Of a stretch of 64,000 nt of DNA, positions 8,010-17,420 are shown one piece after another. Below the pieces are notes generated by a model. It did not search any database. It worked only from the letters and a program-made list of their open reading frames with translations, and had not been told where the DNA came from. Source of the stretch: Bin87 sp963666415 (GTDB lineage Bacteria; Chloroflexota; Dehalococcoidia; Lucifugimonadales; UBA3495). The stretch is taken from NCBI GenBank assembly GCA_963666415.2, contig CAXXPD010000002.1, forward strand, positions 992,001 through 1,056,000. Direction: 5' to 3'. The position numbers were made by a program, and so were the translations under genes. Position 1 is the stretch's first letter; each line of letters begins with the position of its first letter.

Positions 8010-9182
8010 TTAACGTGCCAAAGCGATAACCCAGTACATGTGCCGGAACAGTTGCACGGCGCCCCGGATCAGGGCGGGCAGATCGGTTTCGGAGTCGGGG
8101 CGCACGTGCCGGAAAATGTCAGTTTCTGTGTAGCGGACCGGTGCTGCAATGGAACGCTGTTGCAAAGCGTTGGTCAGGCGGCGTGATTCGCCCACTGGAA
8201 TCAGCAAGTCTCCCCGGTCGTGCATCACTCGGATTGCGGTGTCGGGGTGCAACCCCGGGATATGTGCCGACGGTGATACCGCTTTTGCTTGTTGGTGGTA
8301 GACGTCCGGCAATTGGGCATAGCTATTTCGTGCGTCTTCCAGCGTGAGGTCGTCACCAAGCAGAGCCAACAGGACGTCTTCTTGCGGCGATGCAGCCGGG
8401 ACGGGGAGAGGTTCACCAGCCATAGCCGCGGAGCGTAGCATTTCACGTCTGGCCGGATCCGGGACGTTTTCGGTGATTTCGTTGATAAACACGCGGCGGG
8501 TCAGCGGGTCAACCTCCCACGCTTCAACGGCCGCACCGTCCAGCGTGCGATGGGCCGCAATTTGCACCAGCAGGTCACCAGCATCGTAGTAGCCGCCGAA
8601 GGCGTTGACGAATGCTACCTGGTGGGCGATTCGAGGGTCGGCAGCGGCCACCAGCGCCAACGACGCTCCGACTGAAAACCCTGCCAAACCAATTCGGTCC
8701 GGGTCGACGAAATCCTGCCGACGCAGGTGCTGAAACGCGGCTACCAGCGTGTCGATCTCTGACAGGGCGATGTCGGCATCCTCGCCCAGCGTTGTTGACC
8801 AGTGGTACATGACGGCGAATCCGGCACGAGCCAGCGCTTCTCCCAGATTGATCACATCGGGGTCGGTTGCTCCTGCCGCGTTGGCGCCCAGAAAAACTAA
8901 CACGCCGGCCCGCCGCTCTCCATCTGCGATTACGTAAACGTCCGCATCGTTGGTCCGGCCATCGGCGGTCTGGTAGGTAGTGATGAGGTGGGTCGGTTGT
9001 GGCGCAAAAGTTCTTTGTACCGTTACCGGGGTGGGCAGAACCTGAGCAACGAATCCTGCGGTGTGTACTGCCGTCGCTACAGGAGGGAACAAAGCCAAGC
9101 TGGCGGCGATTGCAACTCCGCCAACTAGCGCAGCGACATACAGTCGGTAAACCCACCGGCCAATGGCTCTGATCGGCATCAC
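8010..9182 (-). CDS. alpha/beta hydrolase, membrane-anchored
   Basis: This 390-residue alpha/beta hydrolase has an N-terminal hydrophobic segment (residues about 12-35, VYRLYVAALVGGVAIAASLA), so it is probably exported or anchored. The nucleophile elbow is GFSVGAS near residue 172, preceded by a strand-rich core (VLVFLGANAAGA). MHDRGD near residue 318 and a late His (IFRHVRP) could complete the triad. It resembles the dienelactone hydrolase/acyl-peptidase group. The substrate cannot be told. It may be transcribed with the MFS gene upstream (26 bp gap). Confidence 0.75.
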   Translation of the reverse strand: MMPIRAIGRWVYRLYVAALVGGVAIAASLALFPPVATAVHTAGFVAQVLPTPVTVQRTFAPQPTHLITTYQTADGRTNDADVYVIADGERRAGVLVFLGANAAGATDPDVINLGEALARAGFAVMYHWSTTLGEDADIALSEIDTLVAAFQHLRRQDFVDPDRIGLAGFSVGASLALVAAADPRIAHQVAFVNAFGGYYDAGDLLVQIAAHRTLDGAAVEAWEVDPLTRRVFINEITENVPDPARREMLRSAAMAGEPLPVPAASPQEDVLLALLGDDLTLEDARNSYAQLPDVYHQQAKAVSPSAHIPGLHPDTAIRVMHDRGDLLIPVGESRRLTNALQQRSIAAPVRYTETDIFRHVRPDSETDLPALIRGAVQLFRHMYWVIALAR

Positions 9183-9208
9183 GATGTTGCTAGCGCATCA
9201 GGAGTGCG

Positions 9209-10543
9209 CTAGACCCGCACCCGGCTGATCATTGCCGCGGAAATGATCCTGGTGGCGGCCATCGCCAGGAAAACTAAGGGCCAGGGGCTGCCGGCCACGT
9301 CCAGCACCACACTGAACAGCAGCGCCTGAGCGCCGGCATACAGGTAGCCGTGGGCATCCAGCACGCCCGCCGCTGTCCCAGACATTCGGCGGCCCGATAA
9401 ATCGACCGCAATGGCCGATATTGTGGACACCCCCATACCGATGCCGCCCCACAGCATCAGAGCAGCTCCCAGGTACAGATTTGAAGGTGGCGCCAGGGCG
9501 ATGGCGACCAGGGCCGCTGCCGATAAAATGCACGAGGCAATCACCAACGGCCGCCGACGGCTCCCTAACAACCGATCGGAGATGAACCCGGAGACGGGCG
9601 GCGCCAGCAAATACCCCAACGGCAGCAATAGCGTGATGAGTATGGTTTGCGTGATGTCCAATCCGCCGGCTTCAAAATAATAAATTGGCACCCAGGTGGT
9701 CAGGCCGTAGCGGGCGACATTCTCAAGCCCCTTCACGTGGCAAGCCAGCTGGAACCGGGAATTGCCCAGCAAGACCCGGTACGGGCCCAGACCCTTCAAC
9801 TCCGCTTCGCTCACTGATTCCGGTTCCGAAGACACCTCGTCATCCTCGATATATTCGGGCAGGTTTACATCCGCGGGCCGATCCCGTGCCATGAAATAAA
9901 AGGCAATACCCAGCACCAGGATGATCAGCGGCGGGTAACGAAATGCCGCGCGCCATCCCCACTCGGCGGCGACAAAGCTGCTGAGCCACCACATCATTAA
10001 CATCGCCCCGCCGGTGGTAGTGCCCACGATTCCCATGGCGATGCCGCGCTCGCGCCGCGGCCACCACTGGCTGATTATGCTGATAGCCGGCGCCCAGCAG
10101 GCCGCGTTGACGAACCCAACGATGGCCCACGGAATGGCGATACCGATCGTGGATGTACCGAAAGACGCAACCCAGTTGAAAATGGTGGTCAGGATTGCGC
10201 CCAGCATTACCCACAGACGCAGGCCGTAGGCTTCCGCCAGGCGCCCGTGTACCAAATCCCCTAGCATGAACCCCCACAACAACATGGCGTTGATCACACC
10301 AATTTCGATGTGGGTTAGGAGAAGGTCTTCCTTGATCAGCGGCGATGTAGGCCAGAAATTGAATCGCCCGGTGTACACGAAGAAATAGAAAACGCAGAAG
10401 GCAACCAGAACTTGCCATTTCCAGCGGTGGTAGCTGGTCGGCAGTTCACCGTAAGGGAGCGGGCCATCGGCATACACCGCCCGGCTCCCCGTATCGGTCG
10501 CCGTGGGCGTGGGGTTGTTGCCGCTGTGTCGGGGCGTGGTCAT
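9209..10543 (-). CDS. MFS transporter, OPA (GlpT/UhpT)-like
   Basis: This is a 444-residue major facilitator protein with about twelve transmembrane segments. The first helix block FYFFVYTGRFNFWPTSPLIK, and the later SQWWPRRERGIAMGIVGTT, resemble the organophosphate:phosphate antiporter branch rather than the other two MFS proteins in this window. A charged central loop (PEYIEDDEVSSEPES) separates the two six-helix halves. The substrate is unknown; phosphorylated organic compounds are a guess from family resemblance. Confidence 0.82.
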   Translation of the reverse strand: MTTPRHSGNNPTPTATDTGSRAVYADGPLPYGELPTSYHRWKWQVLVAFCVFYFFVYTGRFNFWPTSPLIKEDLLLTHIEIGVINAMLLWGFMLGDLVHGRLAEAYGLRLWVMLGAILTTIFNWVASFGTSTIGIAIPWAIVGFVNAACWAPAISIISQWWPRRERGIAMGIVGTTTGGAMLMMWWLSSFVAAEWGWRAAFRYPPLIILVLGIAFYFMARDRPADVNLPEYIEDDEVSSEPESVSEAELKGLGPYRVLLGNSRFQLACHVKGLENVARYGLTTWVPIYYFEAGGLDITQTILITLLLPLGYLLAPPVSGFISDRLLGSRRRPLVIASCILSAAALVAIALAPPSNLYLGAALMLWGGIGMGVSTISAIAVDLSGRRMSGTAAGVLDAHGYLYAGAQALLFSVVLDVAGSPWPLVFLAMAATRIISAAMISRVRV

Positions 10544-10582
10544 TGCGAAATCGGGCTACGCTGTGGCAAGTCTCCGCGGGGC

Positions 10583-10633
10583 GTGGGTAAAACAACACCG
10601 CCGCCGCCGGAGTTTCAGCCCGGCGACGGCGGT
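10583..10633 (-). terminator. intrinsic terminator after the VOC gene
   Basis: A GC-rich stem of 14 bp with one mismatch (10597-10610 with 10620-10633) and a loop of about 9 nt is followed on the minus strand by a T-rich tail (TGTTGTTTTA). It lies 20 bp after the stop of the VOC gene and upstream of the MFS gene, so these two minus-strand genes are probably separate units. Confidence 0.6.
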
Positions 10634-10652
10634 AGTACAGCGCCCGGAGATT

Positions 10653-11132
10653 TTAGCTCTTGGTTAGCAGAAGCTCACGAGCCTCGGACAGCAGTTCGTC
10701 GTCGCTGCGGGACAGGTCCAGCGGGTCGCCGTGGGGCTGCGGCACTGGCAATCCGGTCTTGTAGTACAGCTCGATACGGTTGCCCTCCGGGTCGAAGAAG
10801 TACATCCCGAACGCGTTGCCGTGGCTGACGATCCGGTCGATATCCAGCTTTTCGGCGTCAATGCGGGCCTTGTAGTCGCGCATATCCTGGATGGACGGCA
10901 CGCGGAAGGAAATCTGTTGGATAACCTTGGCGTCGTTGGATGTTACGCGTCCTTCCATCAGGACAAATTCGTGATGCTCGCCAACCGGGTCGGAACTGAG
11001 GAACACCATGCGGCGTTGCTCCAGGTCTTCATCGGCAATTTCCAAACCCAACACGCGGGTGTAGAAATCGCGCATCTTCATCAGGTCGGTCGCGTAGATA
11101 CCTACGTGGCCCAGGCCGGAGATTTGCGGCAT
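10653..11132 (-). CDS. VOC family protein (glyoxalase/extradiol dioxygenase-like)
   Basis: This 159-residue single-domain vicinal oxygen chelate protein begins ISGLGHVGIYATDLMKMRDF, with His near residue 9 as the likely first metal ligand. FFDPEGNRIELYY near residue 123 supplies the usual Glu ligand, and His104 (VSHGNAFG) is a candidate second His. The fold covers lyases, dioxygenases and isomerases, so the reaction is not determined. A strong GAGGAGGT site precedes the ATG. The pattern resembles extradiol dioxygenases acting on aromatic ring-cleavage substrates, which would suit the catabolic neighbours. Confidence 0.82.
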   Translation of the reverse strand: MPQISGLGHVGIYATDLMKMRDFYTRVLGLEIADEDLEQRRMVFLSSDPVGEHHEFVLMEGRVTSNDAKVIQQISFRVPSIQDMRDYKARIDAEKLDIDRIVSHGNAFGMYFFDPEGNRIELYYKTGLPVPQPHGDPLDLSRSDDELLSEARELLLTKS

Positions 11133-11302
11133 ACGGATACCTCCTCAGATACAGCATTAAATCGAACTTGGCTTTGAATTGCGCCAAAGGTATTTCACAC
11201 CGATTGGTATGTCAAGCGCAATCCAGGTTTGACCATCGCTTCCACGCTGGAATACAATGTTATGCCGTGCAAAACATCAATTATGACGCCGCTAACGACG
11301 GT

Positions 11303-12655
11303 ATGAATAACGACGGGCGGCGGCAACCCCGCATCTTCTACGGATGGTGGGTTGTAGTCGCCGCCTGCATTCTGGGAATGTTCGGCAATGGCTCAATTTC
11401 CCAGGGATTCCCACGCTTTTTCACGCCGATTCAACAGTCCATCGGGCTGAATGAAGCGCAGATGGGGCTGGTGTTCAGCCTGGCCAGGGCAGAAGGCAGC
11501 ATAGCCGGCCCGGCCATCGGCTGGCTGGTGGACCGCATCGGCGCGCGACCAATGGTATTTGTGGGCTGCATCGTCGTTGGCGTCAGCGTGATACTGATGT
11601 CGCGGGCCAATTCCTACTGGATGCTGCTGGTACTGTTTTCCGGGTTCGTGTCAATGGGCAAGTCCGCCGGATTCGGGCAAACGCTGATGGCGGCTGTGAA
11701 CCAATGGTTCATTCGCCGCCGGCACATTGCCCTATCTACGTTGATGACGGCATTTGCCGGTGGCGGCGCCATCGTGGTGCCCCTGCTGAACGAGTCGATT
11801 CAGTGGATAGGCTGGCGCGATACGCTGGCGTGGACCGGCATCATCATTCTGGCGCTTACAATCCCGATTTCATTCGTAATCCGCAGTCGCCCAGAGGACA
11901 TGGGTCTGCGACCGGACGGCGACCCACCGATGGCAGAGAGTCCCAATCGGGAAGAACGGCAGCGGCGTTCATCCGCCAACCAGGAAGTGAACTTTACGTT
12001 CCGGCAGGCGATTCGCACCCGCACTTACTGGGTATTTATGATCGGCGCCATCCTCCGAGTGTCCGTTACCAACGGAATGCTGGTTTTCATATTTCCGATC
12101 ATGGCGCTCAATGGGTTGTCGGAAGACCAGGCGTCCGCATGGGTTAGCGCCATGTTCTTCCTGGGCATACCATTGCGTTTTGTCCTGGGTGTAACCGCCG
12201 GCAAGTTCCGCTCCAATATCATTCTGGCCGTGGGGATGGCGTGCGGCGCCGTCGGTATGTGGGGCCTTTGGCTCGGGCCGGGCGTATTGGGTCTGCTTAC
12301 CTTCGTGGTGGGCATCGCCATCGTGGAAGGTGTGACATCGGTCAACTGGTTGATGCTCAGCGACTACTACGGTCGCGGTCGATTTGCCACTCTGATGGGG
12401 TTCATGAGCCTGTTTATGAACGTTGGGATGTTTGCTACCCCCTTGATTGCCGGATGGGTGAAAGTGGCCACCGGCAACTACGACCTCGTGCTTGCCGCGT
12501 TTACTCCTATGTATCTGATCAGCGCCCTGGCCTTCCTGTTCTGCACCCGGCCGCCTCCGCCGGCCGGCTCCCGCCGCAGGTGGGTCGGCCGGGAGGCCGA
12601 AGTCGCCGCTACCAGGATCGCCCCGGCGCCTGATGCGACTGGCGACGGCGACTGA
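11303..12655 (+). CDS. MFS transporter (monocarboxylate/oxalate-formate type)
   Basis: This major facilitator protein has about 450 residues and twelve transmembrane segments. The N-terminal block RIFYGWWVVVAACILGMFGNG and the cytoplasmic motif RPEDMGLRPDG between the halves are typical of the oxalate/formate-monocarboxylate branch. The frame is open farther upstream, but those residues look non-membrane and random, so the ATG at 11303 is preferred. It is a clear paralogue of the carrier at 24185-25498, with the same FYGWW/YYGWW start and RPEDMGL loop. Confidence 0.85.
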   Translation: MNNDGRRQPRIFYGWWVVVAACILGMFGNGSISQGFPRFFTPIQQSIGLNEAQMGLVFSLARAEGSIAGPAIGWLVDRIGARPMVFVGCIVVGVSVILMSRANSYWMLLVLFSGFVSMGKSAGFGQTLMAAVNQWFIRRRHIALSTLMTAFAGGGAIVVPLLNESIQWIGWRDTLAWTGIIILALTIPISFVIRSRPEDMGLRPDGDPPMAESPNREERQRRSSANQEVNFTFRQAIRTRTYWVFMIGAILRVSVTNGMLVFIFPIMALNGLSEDQASAWVSAMFFLGIPLRFVLGVTAGKFRSNIILAVGMACGAVGMWGLWLGPGVLGLLTFVVGIAIVEGVTSVNWLMLSDYYGRGRFATLMGFMSLFMNVGMFATPLIAGWVKVATGNYDLVLAAFTPMYLISALAFLFCTRPPPPAGSRRRWVGREAEVAATRIAPAPDATGDGD

Positions 12656-12696
12656 ACATACTTACCTATATGATGTAGATATGACATGATGCTGAT

Positions 12697-13308
12697 ATGA
12701 CGAGTTCTGCTGAAACTACCTTCGACCCGCAATCAATTGTGCTGACCGGGAACCACGTGCGCCTGGAGCCCGTTGGCCCGGTGCACGCCGCAGACCTGTA
12801 CGCTGTTGGCGCTGACGACGCCATCTGGAGCTACCTGCCGCGTCCCGCGTTTGCGAGCCTGGACGATGCCAGCGGTTGGATTGAAATGTGTGTCCAACGC
12901 AACCAGTCCGGTGAACGGGTGCGATTTGCCGTGGTGCACCTGGGAGAAGGGCGGGCCATCGGATCAACCGGGTATCTGGATATCGACCGACCCAACCGGG
13001 CGCTGGAAATCGGTATGACCTGGTACGGGTTGGCATATCAGCGCACGGCGGTCAACACGGAGTGCAAGTATTTGCTGCTGCGCCATGCCTTTGATGACTT
13101 GGGAGCGCTGCGCGTTTGCCTCAAAACCGACAGCCGTAATGTCCGTTCCCAGCAGGCCATTGAGCGGATCGGGGCTAAGAGGGAAGGCACGCTGCGCAAC
13201 CACCGCATCACCTGGGACGGTGTCAACCGCCATTCGGTTTTCTATAGCATCATCGACTCAGAATGGCCGGCAGTGCGTAGCGAGTTGGAAGCAAAGTTGG
13301 GCAAATAG
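12697..13308 (+). CDS. GNAT N-acetyltransferase (RimJ/RimL-like)
   Basis: This 203-residue GNAT protein starts with the RimL-type block TGNHVRLEPVGPVHAADLY. It has the acetyl-CoA loop region around LAYQRTAVNTECKYLLLRHA and the late KTDSRNVRSQQAIERIGAKREG, characteristic of acetyltransferases acting on protein or small-molecule amines. The pyrophosphate loop is less canonical (QRTAVNTE). The substrate is unknown. It lies 41 bp after the MFS gene. Confidence 0.85.
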   Translation: MTSSAETTFDPQSIVLTGNHVRLEPVGPVHAADLYAVGADDAIWSYLPRPAFASLDDASGWIEMCVQRNQSGERVRFAVVHLGEGRAIGSTGYLDIDRPNRALEIGMTWYGLAYQRTAVNTECKYLLLRHAFDDLGALRVCLKTDSRNVRSQQAIERIGAKREGTLRNHRITWDGVNRHSVFYSIIDSEWPAVRSELEAKLGK

Positions 13309-13501
13309 TGGCTGCAGCAGCCCGGTTGTTCGGGCGATTACCGGTTGCTGAGGCCATTTATTGATGCGCGCCGCCGCTCACCACCAGCGATACGACACTG
13401 GCGCACTGATGCCTGGTGGAGTATGATTACCGGCGTTGTCAACATCATCGGCGGCAGTTCGAGAGTACAGACTCAAGGACCCGCCGGTGGCGCGGCCCGT
13501 A

Positions 13502-13530
13502 CTGACAGGTCCGCTAATCGTTGTTATAAT
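13502..13530 (+). promoter_or_regulatory. promoter of the molybdenum hydroxylase operon
   Basis: CTGACA (13502-13507) and a perfect TATAAT (13525-13530) are separated by 17 bp. Transcription would start near 13537, giving a leader of about 14 nt that contains the ribosome site GGAGGAGGT. I see nothing else in the 242-bp gap after the acetyltransferase gene. Confidence 0.7.
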
Positions 13531-13550
13531 CACCCGCGGAGGAGGTGCCT

Positions 13551-14426
13551 ATGAGAGCTATTGATTACGCTGCCCCAACATCACTAAGCGAAGCGGTTGC
13601 CATTATGGCTGCCCACGGTGACCGTGCCCGGCCTTTGGCCGGCGGTACCGACGTTCTAGTTCAACTGCGCGGAGGCCGCCGAGAGGCCGACGTGGTGGTC
13701 GACACCAAGAAAATTCCGGAACTGAACGGAATCAAAGTAGACGATAGCGGCCTGCAACTTGGCGCGGCCGTTGCCTGCTACCAGATATACCAGAATCAGG
13801 CGGTAGCCGCCGCCTACCCGGGCTTGATCGACGCTGCCAGTCTCATCGGCAGCGTACAAATTCAGGGACGGGCATCCATCGGCGGCAACCTGTGTAATGC
13901 CGCTCCGTCTGGCGACAGCATTCCACCAATTATGACGATGAGCGCCGAGGCCCACATCAACGGTCCCAACGGTTGGCGCACTGTCCCGACCGACAGTTTC
14001 TGCACCGGGCCCGGCCGTAGCGTACTGGAACCAGGCGAACTGCTGGTCGCCATCCAGATACCCGCTCCGGCCGCGCACACAGGCACCGCGTATCTGCGGT
14101 TCATCCCCCGCAACGAGATGGACATTGCCGTAGCTGGTGTCTCCTCCACGGTAACGCTGGATGCTTCCGGACAGAACATCGTGTCGGCGCGCATCGCGCT
14201 GGCATCCGTTGGACCCACGCCCATACTGGCCTCAGCAGCCGGCGACGGTTTGGCCGGCAAAGCCGTCTCCGACGACGCGATCGCGGAAGCAGGACGGTTG
14301 GCCAGCGAGGCCGCTTCACCCATTACCGATATGAGAGGCACGATTCGCCAGCGCCATCACCTGGTCGACGTGCTGACGCGCCGCACACTGCATATTGCCA
14401 TCCGGCGCGCCCGAGGAGAAGAATAA
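13551..14426 (+). CDS. molybdenum hydroxylase, FAD-binding subunit
   Basis: This is the medium (CoxM/CutM-type) subunit, which passes electrons between FAD and the iron-sulfur subunit. The 291-residue protein begins MRAIDYAAPTSLSEAV. The FAD-binding loop is RPLAGGTDVLVQLRGG near residue 29, and the second FAD motif is GSVQIQGRASIGGNLCNAAPSGD near residue 97. The ATG at 13551 is preceded by GGAGGAGGT; an in-frame GTG two codons earlier overlaps that site. It is followed by the 2Fe-2S subunit after one base. Confidence 0.93.
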   Translation: MRAIDYAAPTSLSEAVAIMAAHGDRARPLAGGTDVLVQLRGGRREADVVVDTKKIPELNGIKVDDSGLQLGAAVACYQIYQNQAVAAAYPGLIDAASLIGSVQIQGRASIGGNLCNAAPSGDSIPPIMTMSAEAHINGPNGWRTVPTDSFCTGPGRSVLEPGELLVAIQIPAPAAHTGTAYLRFIPRNEMDIAVAGVSSTVTLDASGQNIVSARIALASVGPTPILASAAGDGLAGKAVSDDAIAEAGRLASEAASPITDMRGTIRQRHHLVDVLTRRTLHIAIRRARGEE

Positions 14427-14427
14427 A

Positions 14428-14904
14428 ATGCCTGGACTTGTCCACGTTAGTACTACCATCAACGGCAACCAGAGCGATTTTCTCTGCGAGCCGCGCCAAA
14501 GCCTGTTGGAATGCCTGCGCGACATCGTTGGAATGACGGGCACCAAAGAGGGTTGCAACGACGGCAACTGCGGCGCCTGTACCGTCAGGTTGGGTGACCG
14601 TATCGTAACCTCTTGCCTCGTGCTGGGTGTAGAAGCCCAGGGCGAAGAAGTCAGCACCATCGAAGGCGTTGCTTCCGCTGATGGCCTGCATCCGGTGCAA
14701 CAGGCGTTCCTGGAAAACGCTGCGTTGCAATGCGGTATCTGCACGCCGGGTTTCATCGTGGCCGCCAAGGCCCTGCTGGAAGCCGAGCCCGACGCTGACG
14801 AAGGCCGCATTCGCCATTGGCTGGCCGGCAACCTTTGCCGCTGCACTGGATACGACAAGATTATCCGTGCGGTGATGGATGCCGAAGAGCGGATGAAGGC
14901 GTAA
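14428..14904 (+). CDS. molybdenum hydroxylase, [2Fe-2S] subunit
   Basis: This small (CoxS-type) subunit has 158 residues. The plant-type ferredoxin cluster is held by Cys43, Cys48, Cys51 and Cys63. The second cluster is in the helical domain, with motifs LQCGICTPGF and NLCRCTGYDKI. It relays electrons from the molybdenum site to FAD. It is translationally close to the FAD subunit (1 bp gap), and a hairpin separates it from the large subunit. Confidence 0.95.
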   Translation: MPGLVHVSTTINGNQSDFLCEPRQSLLECLRDIVGMTGTKEGCNDGNCGACTVRLGDRIVTSCLVLGVEAQGEEVSTIEGVASADGLHPVQQAFLENAALQCGICTPGFIVAAKALLEAEPDADEGRIRHWLAGNLCRCTGYDKIIRAVMDAEERMKA

Positions 14905-14938
14905 CCGCCTTCGATCCTTCACAACCGAAGATGTCTAT

Positions 14939-14970
14939 GGAACCGGGGCGCCTGCGGACGCTCCGGTTCC
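14939..14970 (+). other. intercistronic hairpin
   Basis: Between the 2Fe-2S and molybdopterin subunit genes lies a 12-bp stem with one mismatch (14939-14950 with 14959-14970) and an 8-nt loop. It is not followed by a clear U tract. It could be a weak attenuator or an mRNA-processing and stability element that sets subunit ratios. Confidence 0.45.
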
Positions 14971-15041
14971 AGTTATTTCAACGCAACTGTCGTTCCAAAT
15001 GCCAGAGGCGGGCGGCAAATATCTCAACGAGGTGAGCTAAA

Positions 15042-17318
15042 TTGACGACACCCAACATGGTGCTATCAGAGGTTGAGTTTGACGTAGTTGGCAAACGACC
15101 AGTCCGCCCGGACGGTGTGGACAAGGTTACCGGGCGGGCGCAGTACGGCGCCGACCTGACCCTGGCCGGATTGCTCCACGGTCGCGTGCTGCGCAGCCCG
15201 CACGGACACGCCCGCATCAACTCTATTGACACGAGCAAGGCTGAGGCGTTGCCGGGCGTCCGCGCGGTGGTTACCGCTGCCGACCTGCCCTTTGCCGGCA
15301 TGAGCAAGGCGGATTTGGGCAACGACTACAACCGGTTCAAGTTCCTCAGCGACAACTTCCTGGCCAGCAATAAGGCGCTTTACCGCGGGCACGCCGTGGC
15401 CGCGGTCGCCGCTGACGACGCTCATACCGCCGAGGCTGCGCTGGCACTCATCGAGGTCGACTACGACGTATTGCAGCCCGTTATAGACGTGCGGGCCGCC
15501 ATGCAACCCGATGCGACGTTGCTGCACGATGACCTCGTTCACACGTCGGCAATGGGGGAAATGTCGGAAAAACCCAGCAACGTCGCATCGTATATGAAAT
15601 TTGACAAAGGCGACGCAGCGGCCGGGTTCGCCAAAGCTGATGCAATCGTGGAGCGCGAGTTTACGACGGCATCGGTTCACCAGGGTTACATCGAGCCCCA
15701 CAACGCCACCGCCCACTGGCGTGCCGACGGCCAGATCAACATCTGGTGCAGCACCCAGGGCGCGTTCGTGGTCAGAGCGAACACTGCCGACGTATTGAAG
15801 GTTGATGTGTCGCAAGTCCGCGTTACACCCATGGAAATTGGCGGTGGATTCGGTGGCAAGGTGTCGTTCTACCTGGAACCGGTGGCGGCGCTGCTTTCGC
15901 GGAAGACCGGTGCACCGGTGAAAATCCTGATGAGCCGTACCGAAGTTTTCGAGGGCAGCGGTCCCGCCCCGGGAACCTGGATGCGAGTCAAAATGGGCGC
16001 CACTCGCGACGGTAAGATTACCGCATCCGAAATCGAGCTGGCCTTTGAAGCCGGCGCATACCCGGGTTCTCCGGTGATGCAGGGCGCCACCTGTGCCCTG
16101 GCCTGCTACAACCTCGAGAACGCCACCGTGGAAGGCCACGACGTGATGGTCAACAAACCCAAAACGTCGGCCTACCGCGCCCCCGGTTCGCCCCAGGCTG
16201 CCTTTGCCGTGGAGCAGGTAGTGGATGAGTTGAGCCGTGAGCTAGGTCTTGATCCCATTGAATTTCGGCTCAGGAACGCGTCGGTCGAGGGCACGCGCAA
16301 AGTCGAAGGGCCGGTCTTCCAGAAAATTGGCCTGGTGGAGTGTCTGGAAGCGGCCCGCAACCACGACCACTACCGCACTCCGCTGGAAGGTTCCAACCGC
16401 GGGCGCGGCATCGCCGCCGGTTTCTGGATGAACCGGGGGTTCCATTCCAGCGTCAACATGACCGTCAACCCGGACGGAACCGTGAACCTCATCGAAGGCT
16501 CGGTGGACATTGGTGGTTCTCGTGCGTCAATTGCGCAGCAGGCCGCCGAAACGCTGGGTATCGCCTACGAAGACATCAAGCCGCAGGTCGTGGATACTGA
16601 CTCCATCGGGTTCACGATGGTGACCGGCGGCAGCCGCACTACTTTCGCCACGGGTTGGGCGGCAATCCTGGCGTCCGAGGATATCAAGCAGCAGATGGTT
16701 GAGCGCGCGGCGTCCATTTGGGACGTACCCGCCGACCAAGTGGAGTACGAAAGGGGATCAATCAGCCATAAATCCGAGGAGCTGAGTTTTACCTTCAAGG
16801 AGTTGGCGCGCCAGTTGTACACGACGGGCGGAGGCATCACCGGCACGGCCAGCCTTGACCCGACCGGAGAGGGCAATTCCTTCGCCGTGCATCTGGTTGA
16901 CGTTGAGGTTGACCCGGATACTGGCAAAACCACCGTGCTGCGCTACACCGCAATCCAGGATGCTGGCAAAGCAGTTCATCCCAGCTACGTGGAAGGTCAG
17001 ATTCAGGGCGGCGCGGTGCAGGGCATCGGCTGGGCGCTCAACGAAGAGTATTACTTCAACGACAGCGGACAGATGGTGAACTCCAGCTTCCTGGACTATC
17101 GTATGCCCACGGCGCTGGACTTGCCCATGATTGACACCGTAATCGTTGAGGTGGCCAACCCAGGCCATCCTTATGGCGTGCGCGGCGTTGGCGAGGTGCC
17201 TATCGTTCCCCCGCTGCCCGCGGTTGCAAATGCCGTGGCCGCGGCTATTGGGCATCGCATGACCAGCCTGCCCATCACACCGGGCAGCATCCTGGAAGCG
17301 GAGTGGAACGGCAACTAG
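15042..17318 (+). CDS. molybdenum hydroxylase, molybdopterin-binding large subunit
   Basis: This 758-residue catalytic subunit of the xanthine dehydrogenase/CO dehydrogenase superfamily hydroxylates its substrate at the molybdenum cofactor. GKRPVRPDGVDKVTGRAQYG opens the domain, GGGFGGK near residue 268 contacts the cofactor, and the base-like Glu is in GVRGVGEVP near residue 720. The active-site loop reads AYRAPGS near residue 377, not AYXCSFR of form I CO dehydrogenase or AYRGAGR of form II, so CO oxidation is unlikely. A TTG at 15042 follows GAGGTGAG closely; the ATG at 15057 is the alternative start. An N-heterocyclic or aldehyde substrate is plausible but unproven. Confidence 0.92.
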   Translation: MTTPNMVLSEVEFDVVGKRPVRPDGVDKVTGRAQYGADLTLAGLLHGRVLRSPHGHARINSIDTSKAEALPGVRAVVTAADLPFAGMSKADLGNDYNRFKFLSDNFLASNKALYRGHAVAAVAADDAHTAEAALALIEVDYDVLQPVIDVRAAMQPDATLLHDDLVHTSAMGEMSEKPSNVASYMKFDKGDAAAGFAKADAIVEREFTTASVHQGYIEPHNATAHWRADGQINIWCSTQGAFVVRANTADVLKVDVSQVRVTPMEIGGGFGGKVSFYLEPVAALLSRKTGAPVKILMSRTEVFEGSGPAPGTWMRVKMGATRDGKITASEIELAFEAGAYPGSPVMQGATCALACYNLENATVEGHDVMVNKPKTSAYRAPGSPQAAFAVEQVVDELSRELGLDPIEFRLRNASVEGTRKVEGPVFQKIGLVECLEAARNHDHYRTPLEGSNRGRGIAAGFWMNRGFHSSVNMTVNPDGTVNLIEGSVDIGGSRASIAQQAAETLGIAYEDIKPQVVDTDSIGFTMVTGGSRTTFATGWAAILASEDIKQQMVERAASIWDVPADQVEYERGSISHKSEELSFTFKELARQLYTTGGGITGTASLDPTGEGNSFAVHLVDVEVDPDTGKTTVLRYTAIQDAGKAVHPSYVEGQIQGGAVQGIGWALNEEYYFNDSGQMVNSSFLDYRMPTALDLPMIDTVIVEVANPGHPYGVRGVGEVPIVPPLPAVANAVAAAIGHRMTSLPITPGSILEAEWNGN

Positions 17319-17420
17319 GTACTGCTGCAATGGGTACTCCTGCAATGGTACTGCTGCAAACCGAATCACAAGCCTGGGGTGTCTGAGTCGGCCGGCATTT
17401 GCTGTGGTGGGTTATTCTGC

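Noticed and set aside
15066..16139. Minus-strand frame of 357 codons within the molybdopterin subunit gene
   Set aside because: It is a shadow of the large-subunit gene; the residues show only the usual His/Arg/Gly-rich antisense composition.
15042..17318. Carbon monoxide dehydrogenase large subunit (coxL)
   Set aside because: The active-site loop is AYRAPG, not AYXCSFR or AYRGAGR, so I call it a general molybdenum hydroxylase.
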